From: Purpureocillium takamizusanense
Lineage: Eukaryota > Ascomycota > Sordariomycetes > Hypocreales > Ophiocordycipitaceae
Assembly: GCF_022605165.1 (NCBI RefSeq)
Contig: NC_063069.1
Location: 4,526,001-4,590,000 of the forward strand
Direction of reading: 5' to 3'
Length of the DNA stretch: 64,000 nt
Part shown: positions 58,438 through 64,000 of the stretch, piece after piece
How the letters are laid out: each line of letters begins with the position of its first letter
Position numbering within the stretch: position 1 is the stretch's first letter
Made by a program: the position numbers and the translations under genes
Notes under the pieces: generated by a model
Told to the model about the DNA's origin: nothing
Seen by the model: the letters and a program-made list of their open reading frames with translations, nothing else
The model's database searches: none

Positions 58438-58813
58438 AATGGGCGAGCGATACCTTCCCTTATTTTTTTCTTTTGGTGTAAGAAAGACGGGAAATGAAAC
58501 CAGAACGTCGACGGGGCGTCAAGGTAAGGGGTCATGATGTACAAGGCTTGCACATAGCATAATTGCAAGGGACGGTGAATGCTTTTGATCTTGATTACGC
58601 CGATCTTGGAGCTCGGATCATTGACGCGTGGGCGTTTGAGACAAATCTGTTTGTCAATCAAGCTATCAAGGTCGATCGGGCCATAGCGTTAGGCCCCAAC
58701 ATTACGGCGACTTTTCGGACACTTGATGCGTGGTATCTGGGGTGGCGCGATGATGTGGTGATAGCAGAACGACAACTTATATCCTGCGAGCGAGAGAGAG
58801 AGAGAAAGAGAGC
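58438..58813. other. intergenic, with a GA-rich run just before the next gene
   Basis: A GAGAGAGAGA-type run at about 58788-58812 lies directly upstream of the methyltransferase start. Confidence 0.5.
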
Positions 58814-59076
58814 ATGACTTCTTTCCTCGCCAAACACATTGTCAAACTGCGCACATCACCCAGCCTTCATCCGTGCTACCACACCGCCGCGAGGAATATG
58901 ACGACCACCAACGACGAAGCCACGCGCCTCGAGGAGGCGGCGGCTCGGCTGTCGAAGCACTACCACAGTGCGGGCGCACGGACAAGCGCGGCAGAGGAGC
59001 GGGAGCGCGCGCGTACGTCGTCGGGTAGCATGATGGGCGGGCTGGCGGCGCCGCTGCTGGAGCAGATGGGCCTGTT

Positions 59077-59111
<35 letters not shown>

Positions 59112-60233
59112 TCCACGATGTGACGGGCTCGCCGTCGCAGCCGCAGAAGCAGCCGTCGATCCGGCTGCTGGACAGCGCGTGCGGGCCGGGCGTGTTCACG
59201 CGCGAGGTGCAGGGCGCGCTGGGGAGGACTGCGGAGGGGAGGGAGGTGCTCGCGCGGAGCCGCTTCGTGTGCGCGGATAGCTCGCCGGGGATGGTGGAGG
59301 CTGCGAGGAGGAGGATGGAGGAGGAGGAGTGGGTAAATGCTGAGGCGAGGGTTGCGGATGCGATGGTGAGTGACGCATTGTTCGGTCTCCGGGCGTCGTG
59401 TTGTCTACTTTATATTACGTGAGTTGCGCGGGGGAGTGGAGAGACGAGCTGATGATGGTGATGACAGGATACGGGGCTGCCGGATGATGCGTTTACACAT
59501 GTGGCCATCACGCTCGGGTTGCATCTGATACCCCAGCCGGATGCCGTTCTTGCGGGTAAGAGAACGTCCTCGCCCCTCGCTCTCTCTCGCTCTCTCTCGC
59601 GCTCTCTCTCCCTCTTCCCCGATATTCGCGCACATCTACCAAAGCATACAAAGCGCACGTTTTGTCGGGGGGTGGGGGTTTTAAGTAGACTGACGATGCT
59701 GATGATGGGCGTTCGTTCCCCCCCCAGACGTCAAGCGGGTGCTTCGGCACGGCGGCATGTTCGGGGCAACCACGTTCCCGGCGTCCAACGCGGACAAGTT
59801 CTGGTTCGCGGACCTGCGGGAGGCTTTCGCGTCGATGCCGTTCGAGGCGCCGCTGCCGGCACGGATGCCGATGCAGGTGCACGGGAGCGGACGGTGGTAC
59901 GACGCGGGATGGGTGGAGGAGCACCTGACGACGACGACGCAACAGCAGCAGGGGACCTTCCGCGACGTGCGGGTGAGGGTCGTGCCAGGGCGGTACCGCG
60001 TGGAGAGCCCCACGGCGTGGCTGCGCACGTTTGGCGGGATGCTGTCGTGGGTGACGGGCGCGTGGTGGCCGGAGGAGCTGCGCGCGGAGCACGGCGAGGA
60101 GGAGGTTAGGGGGTTGGTCAGGAGGTTCCTTGAGGAAAAGTATGGCGATGTCGAGGAGGGGTGGGACGTGGAGTGGGAGGTGATTTGCATGACGGCCGTG
60201 GTGGACAAGGGACAGCAGATGGGTGATGCATGA
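58814..60233 (+). CDS. class I SAM-dependent methyltransferase
   Basis: Exons 58814-59365, 59468-59555 and 59728-60233, 381 residues. Motif I is IRLLDSACGPGVFTREV; RFVCADSSPGMVEAAR follows as motif II, and DTGLPDDAFTHVAITLGLHL as the post-II region. The substrate is unknown; such proteins in ascomycetes are often small-molecule methyltransferases. The first exon has a (GCG)n-coded Ala/Ser run. A start at 58898 (MTTTNDEAT) is the alternative; the longer form has a basic N-terminus that may be mitochondrial. Confidence 0.8.
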
Positions 60234-60238
60234 GGTGG

Positions 60239-60268
60239 GGGAGAGAGAGAGAGAGAGAGAGAGAGACA
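60239..60268. repeat. (GA)n microsatellite
   Basis: About 14 GA units immediately after the methyltransferase stop codon. Confidence 0.9.
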
Positions 60269-60934
60269 CGATGTGCGTTGATGGAATGACGGTCTGGTTT
60301 GGGGGAGGTGCGCTGCGTTTTGATACAGGTATACAGTATACAGTATACGTAGTAGACTTGAAGACCTCGGAGGCTTTCCCAATAGACGGTCACATAGATC
60401 ATGATCCTTGGAAACCGATACGGTCAGTGCCGTCAGTCATCGTATCGGACGGGTGTTTGTTTGGAGACCCGCTGATCGACGGCTGTCGAGAATCGGGACC
60501 ATTCCGGCGTCATCGTAGGTTGGAGGCAGCGTGTATTCGTTGATGAGCGGACATGTCGCGAATCGTGCTCGTTCTGGAACTCGTCCACGTGTCAGAATCG
60601 CAACGGCCCCTGGCGAAACGAACGAATCCTGGAACCGTCCGCCCACCACGCTTCAGCGCTCCCCACGCACTGCCTACCTAGGTAGGTAGATGAGGTACTA
60701 AGGGACTACTGCGAAACCCTATAACCATCCAAAGTCAGGGGCCGCGTACACTCACACGGGGTACAAAAAGCCCCGCCACGTGATCCACCTAGTATCCAAG
60801 GAACTTACCGATCCCCTATAGATTCCCTGCTAGATCCCCGTCACGACGGGTTCGATCCATCCCATCTTTCTCGCCAGCCTCGTCATGTCTTAGGCCCTGG
60901 CCCCCGCGCCCGCTGTATCGCCCGCCAGCACGTC
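60269..60934. other. no recognisable gene
   Basis: Intergenic; contains the promoter of the following gene. Confidence 0.5.
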
Positions 60935-61906
60935 ATGATCGCGCTCTATGCCGCCGCGCTGTTCGGCGCGCTGTCGACGAGCGTCGTTGCGTCGTCGCAG
61001 GCGCTCAGCGCAGAAACCCTCCCGTCCTATCACTACGGCGCGCCCATCCACGTCGAGTGCATGAATCGCAGCTCGTATGTGCCCCCCCCCCCCTTCTTCG
61101 CGCACATTGCTTCTCGCCCCGTCTTGTCCGTCAGCTTACCAGCGAGCCCCTCCAGTGAAACCGGCGAGCACATCGAAGACGCCAACCACGAGCTGCAATG
61201 GGTGCCGTTCCCCCTCTGCAACGAGACGGGCAAGCCGCTCGAGTTTCACTACGGCACTGAGGGCGAGGTCAACTGCACCATCCCCTTCGTCTCCGACCCC
61301 TTCTTCCACCTCCTCGAGTTCTACATCCACAACGACGCCCCCTTGTCCTGTCGCCTCCCCGCCCGTCCGCACGGGCACGTCGAGGTGGTCGGCGAGGATC
61401 CGCCCAAGCAGGAGTATATACCGCTCGTATTTGCGCTCGCCGGCACGCTGCAGCTGAGCCACATGCACATCAGCACGCACATGAACGTGCTGCTGCACAG
61501 CACGCCCAAGCACCATCTACGCCCGCACGATAGCGGCGTGCTCGACTCGGGCGTCGCCTACAGCACCAGCCCGCTGAGCCACATGGAGGGCACGCAAAGC
61601 CGGCGCCTCATCATCGGCGACCCGCTGCCCCTGTCCTTTTCCGTGCGCTGGTTTCCCACGCCCGCGCTGCCCAAGACGGAGGGCAAGGTGGAGTGGCAGG
61701 GCGTCGGCGGCCACGTCTACGCGAGCACCGTCTTCTACAGCATGGTCTCGTTCGGCGCCGGCGTGTGCCTGGCCGGCATGTACACCCTGGGCGTGGTACT
61801 GCCGCGGAGGCTGAAGAACAGAGCGCTGGGAGGGGCCACGCCGTTGGGATACGGCCTGAACGGCGTGGGCAACGGCTGGGGCTACGCGTCCAAGAGGATA
61901 GACTGA
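60935..61906 (+). CDS. conserved fungal single-pass membrane protein with signal peptide
   Basis: Two exons (60935-61074 and 61156-61906), 296 residues. The intron (GTATGT) carries a run of 12 C. Residues 1-20 form a signal peptide (ALYAAALFGALSTSVVASSQ). The lumenal part has IHVECMNRSSETGEHIED, WVPFPLCNETGKPLEFHYG, DPFFHLLEFYIHNDAPLSC, with N-glycosylation sites and paired Cys. A membrane segment (STVFYSMVSFGAGVCLAGMY) lies near residue 255, followed by a basic cytosolic tail. I recognise it as a conserved ascomycete protein but know no function. Confidence 0.7.
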   Translation: MIALYAAALFGALSTSVVASSQALSAETLPSYHYGAPIHVECMNRSSYVPPPPFFAHIASRPVLSVSLPASPSSETGEHIEDANHELQWVPFPLCNETGKPLEFHYGTEGEVNCTIPFVSDPFFHLLEFYIHNDAPLSCRLPARPHGHVEVVGEDPPKQEYIPLVFALAGTLQLSHMHISTHMNVLLHSTPKHHLRPHDSGVLDSGVAYSTSPLSHMEGTQSRRLIIGDPLPLSFSVRWFPTPALPKTEGKVEWQGVGGHVYASTVFYSMVSFGAGVCLAGMYTLGVVLPRRLKNRALGGATPLGYGLNGVGNGWGYASKRID

Positions 61907-62157
61907 TTGATTACATGGAAAAGGTACGGGGGCATCACGACGACATGTATGATTTTTGCGGCGTTGTATGGCTGTGTAGGACTATCTATTGTGCTGGACA
62001 CCTCCTGGCGTAGAAAAACATTAATACCGTTGCCGCTGCGCATAGGCCGCAAGCCATTTACCAACGCGACCAAACTACTAGATACGTTCACTCTCGTTTT
62101 GCTGCGCATCGGCCGCAGGCGCTGTGCCGCCTGTGCGGGAAAGCTACCAAACTACGA

Positions 62158-63027
62158 TCACTGTCGCTTTCCCTTGTTAATGACCGCTTCTGCTCGCTGG
62201 AACCGGAGCGCTAGTCGCGTGTACATGTCGATGCCCATAATGGCGGCTGTTGGCCGCGGTTAGTATCTCAAAGTGCACTCAAAACCAATGCGGCGAGAGC
62301 CATGGAGGGAAGGGGGGAAAGAAAAGAGGAGGAGGCTTTCTTACGAATAATGACAAACGGGAGATAGGTCCCGTAAAACAGAGAAGACTTCTTCTTGGCG
62401 GACAGCTTCAGGAAGCTCATGCTCCACAGCTCGGCGCAACACGCGACGGAGCCCATGAACGTGAGGCAGCAGAAGACGACGGCGGCGAGCTCGACAAAGG
62501 GGGTGGTGCGGCGCCAGAGGGAGGAGAGGCGCCAGACGAGGTAGACGGCGAGGGGCAGCTGGACGAGGAGCTCGACGTAGAGGAAGGCCTGGAGCCAGGG
62601 GGAGTGCGGCGAGGCGGCGGGGGAGGCGCTGAAGAAGGGGTCGCTGGTGGCGCGGATGTACCTGCGCCGGATGGAGATGAGGAAGTGCAGCGGCGCCGAG
62701 GAGCCCGCGTAGAGGGCCTTGGGGTAGAAGGCGACGAGGTCGAGGACTGGCGGGGGGGAGACGTCTGTTAGTATATGTAGATGGATGGAGCTGGGAGGTG
62801 TTGAAGCAACACGCCGGTTGGGGGTTGGGAGTTGCGCAAGCGCACCGAAAAAGGAGAGATGTCCGGTGATGGATGAGGGAGAGATCATGTCACGGAAGGT
62901 AATTGTGCTTGTTGGACGACTTACATATCATGCCCAGGAGCTGGATCGAGATGATGGCCAAGTACGCCCAGTCGCGGCGGTACTTGGACGACATGGCGAA
63001 GAGCGTGTCTGTCCACATGCACGTCAT
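62158..63027 (-). CDS. EXPERA-domain membrane protein, TMEM97/sigma-2 receptor-like
   Basis: Exons 62925-63027, 62345-62746 and 62158-62246 join in frame to 197 residues. Family features: IISIQLLGMIFLDLVAFYPK, RYIRATSDPFFSASP, WLQAFLYVELLVQLPLAVYL and the end SLFYGTYLPFVIIPAIMGID, giving four membrane helices. EXPERA proteins bind sterols; TMEM97 influences cholesterol handling in animals, and the fungal role is unknown. Both introns have GTAAG donors; the second has a perfect ACTAAC branch. A 5'-UTR intron is possible. Confidence 0.85.
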
Positions 63028-63814
63028 CGGCTAGGGCGATGGTCAGTGGGAGGGGTTATCAGGCTACCAGGGATGCGACGATGGGCAACCCTGAATGGAG
63101 TTGAAGGAGGAGTTGATGGTGGTGGTACGAGGGTGGATGACAGACGGGGCGTTGACGAATTGCGAGATTGTGTGTGTGTGTCGACTGTGGAGTGAGTGAG
63201 ATCAACAGAGAAGAAAAAAAGAGAGTCCAGCAGGGGCTGCCGTCAATGGTGCTGGTTGGTCCCCCTGTAAGTCAATGGTGGTGGGCATTGATCTCCCTTT
63301 TGTATGAGTTTCTCAGGTTGTGAAGCATCAAGAAAGTCTGCCGACCTCTACTTTATTCATGACTTGTTCTACTCTTGTTTGCGCGGGTAGATCCTTTGTT
63401 CTCTAGCGATTCGCTCGCGCGACAGGGGCGTGCGGCCCTTGAAGCTTTTGAAGGGTCCCCCCTGCCCGCTGTGGGCGCGGCTGGATTGGCCGCTGAACGG
63501 GACGACCAGATGCTGAACTGTGCGGTTCCAAATAACTAACTACCTGCTGTCTTCGACAATGGGATGTATGCTGTACTGTATACATCTGACTGCGTTCAAG
63601 AAAAAAAAAAACTACCTTGGGGCTGGTTGGTATCATGCAAACATACAGGATCGTAGCACGCCAGCAACATACGCAAGGTACAGTAGCAGACGACCTCGCC
63701 GCCTGTCCATCCGACACTGGCTCCGTCTTATTTCTACTTGAACTGTTTCATCTGCTTATAGTACCAAGACTAGATGGAAGAAAGAGGCAGTAAAGTCAGC
63801 GTTGCCTAGTCTGC
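63028..63814. other. no recognisable gene
   Basis: Intergenic; upstream region of the EXPERA gene. Confidence 0.45.
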
Positions 63815-64000
63815 CTACAAATATGACGACTGAAGGTAGTGGAGGGGGCAAGATATTACGCTTTCGACGCCGGCACCCAGCGCCTTGACGCCCAGATACT
63901 TGACGATCCACGGAATGGCAACGTGCTTCGTCGGCACCTGCGCATCGTCGTCCGACACGTCGCGGTTGAGGATCGCGTCCCTCGGCAAGGACGGCCGCAG
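63815..64000 (-). CDS. C-terminal end of an unidentified gene, cut by the window edge
   Basis: On the minus strand from 64000 the frame encodes LRPSLPRDAILNRDVSDDD, then KHVAIPWIVKYLGVKALGAG, and could end at a TAG at 63815-63817 or splice at a GTAATA near 63856. Codon use looks coding. The family cannot be named from this fragment. Confidence 0.4.
   Translation of the reverse strand: MRPSLPRDAILNRDVSDDDAQVPTKHVAIPWIVKYLGVKALGAGVESVISCPLHYLQSSYL

Noticed and set aside
59508..60382. Long minus-strand frames over the methyltransferase
   Set aside because: Low-complexity shadows of a GC-rich gene.

Overview
The window comes from a filamentous ascomycete, most likely a Sordariomycete (Hypocreales would fit, but this is inference). 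The evidence is short GT-AG introns of about 45-100 nt with CTNAY branch points, a DUF3435 tyrosine recombinase, a QDE-2-type Argonaute, LINE relics, and a block of ordinary ascomycete housekeeping genes. Exon boundaries given here were worked out by eye from splice motifs and reading phase.

The left half (1-32 kb) is an accessory, transposon-rich region. It holds duplicated MYND-finger genes, decayed PIF1/DUF6570 helicase pieces, two almost identical LINE fragments, a small intact tetraspanin gene (10.1-10.8 kb), and a broken gene that joins a DEDDh-type exonuclease to an Argonaute (11.1-15.8 kb). The Argonaute part is split by two related retroelements that used the same 12-bp target.

The most striking object is the 6-kb tandem array at 16.4-22.4 kb. 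On the plus strand it looks like a 75-bp satellite. On the minus strand every unit is a complete intron of about 72 nt (GTAAGT donor, CTNAY branch point, YAG acceptor), and consecutive introns are separated by exactly three nucleotides. A signal-peptide exon (22372-22428) sits at the 5' end. The whole reads as one gene in which 78 consecutive one-codon microexons encode a secreted protein of about 101 residues with 8 cysteines. A second gene of the same design, shorter and more diverged, runs the other way from 24655. I know of no described family built this way.

At 28.6-32.0 kb a seven-exon DUF3435 (Starship captain-type) gene lies at the edge of the accessory region. It is transcribed towards it, as a captain would be if a Starship occupied the left side of the window. 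The other end of such an element is not in view.

The right half (33.5-64 kb) is conserved genome. It contains a small cysteine-rich secreted protein, an HDDC2-type 5'-nucleotidase, a recent pseudogene, a single-pass membrane protein, a Ych1/Cdc25-type rhodanese, ADA2, GAL7, ERG28, a RidA-family protein, a small unknown three-exon gene, the very-long-chain 3-ketoacyl-CoA reductase, cytosolic/mitochondrial histidyl-tRNA synthetase, nucleoporin NUP170/NUP155, a SAM methyltransferase, a conserved single-pass membrane protein, an EXPERA/TMEM97 protein and a partial gene at the right edge.
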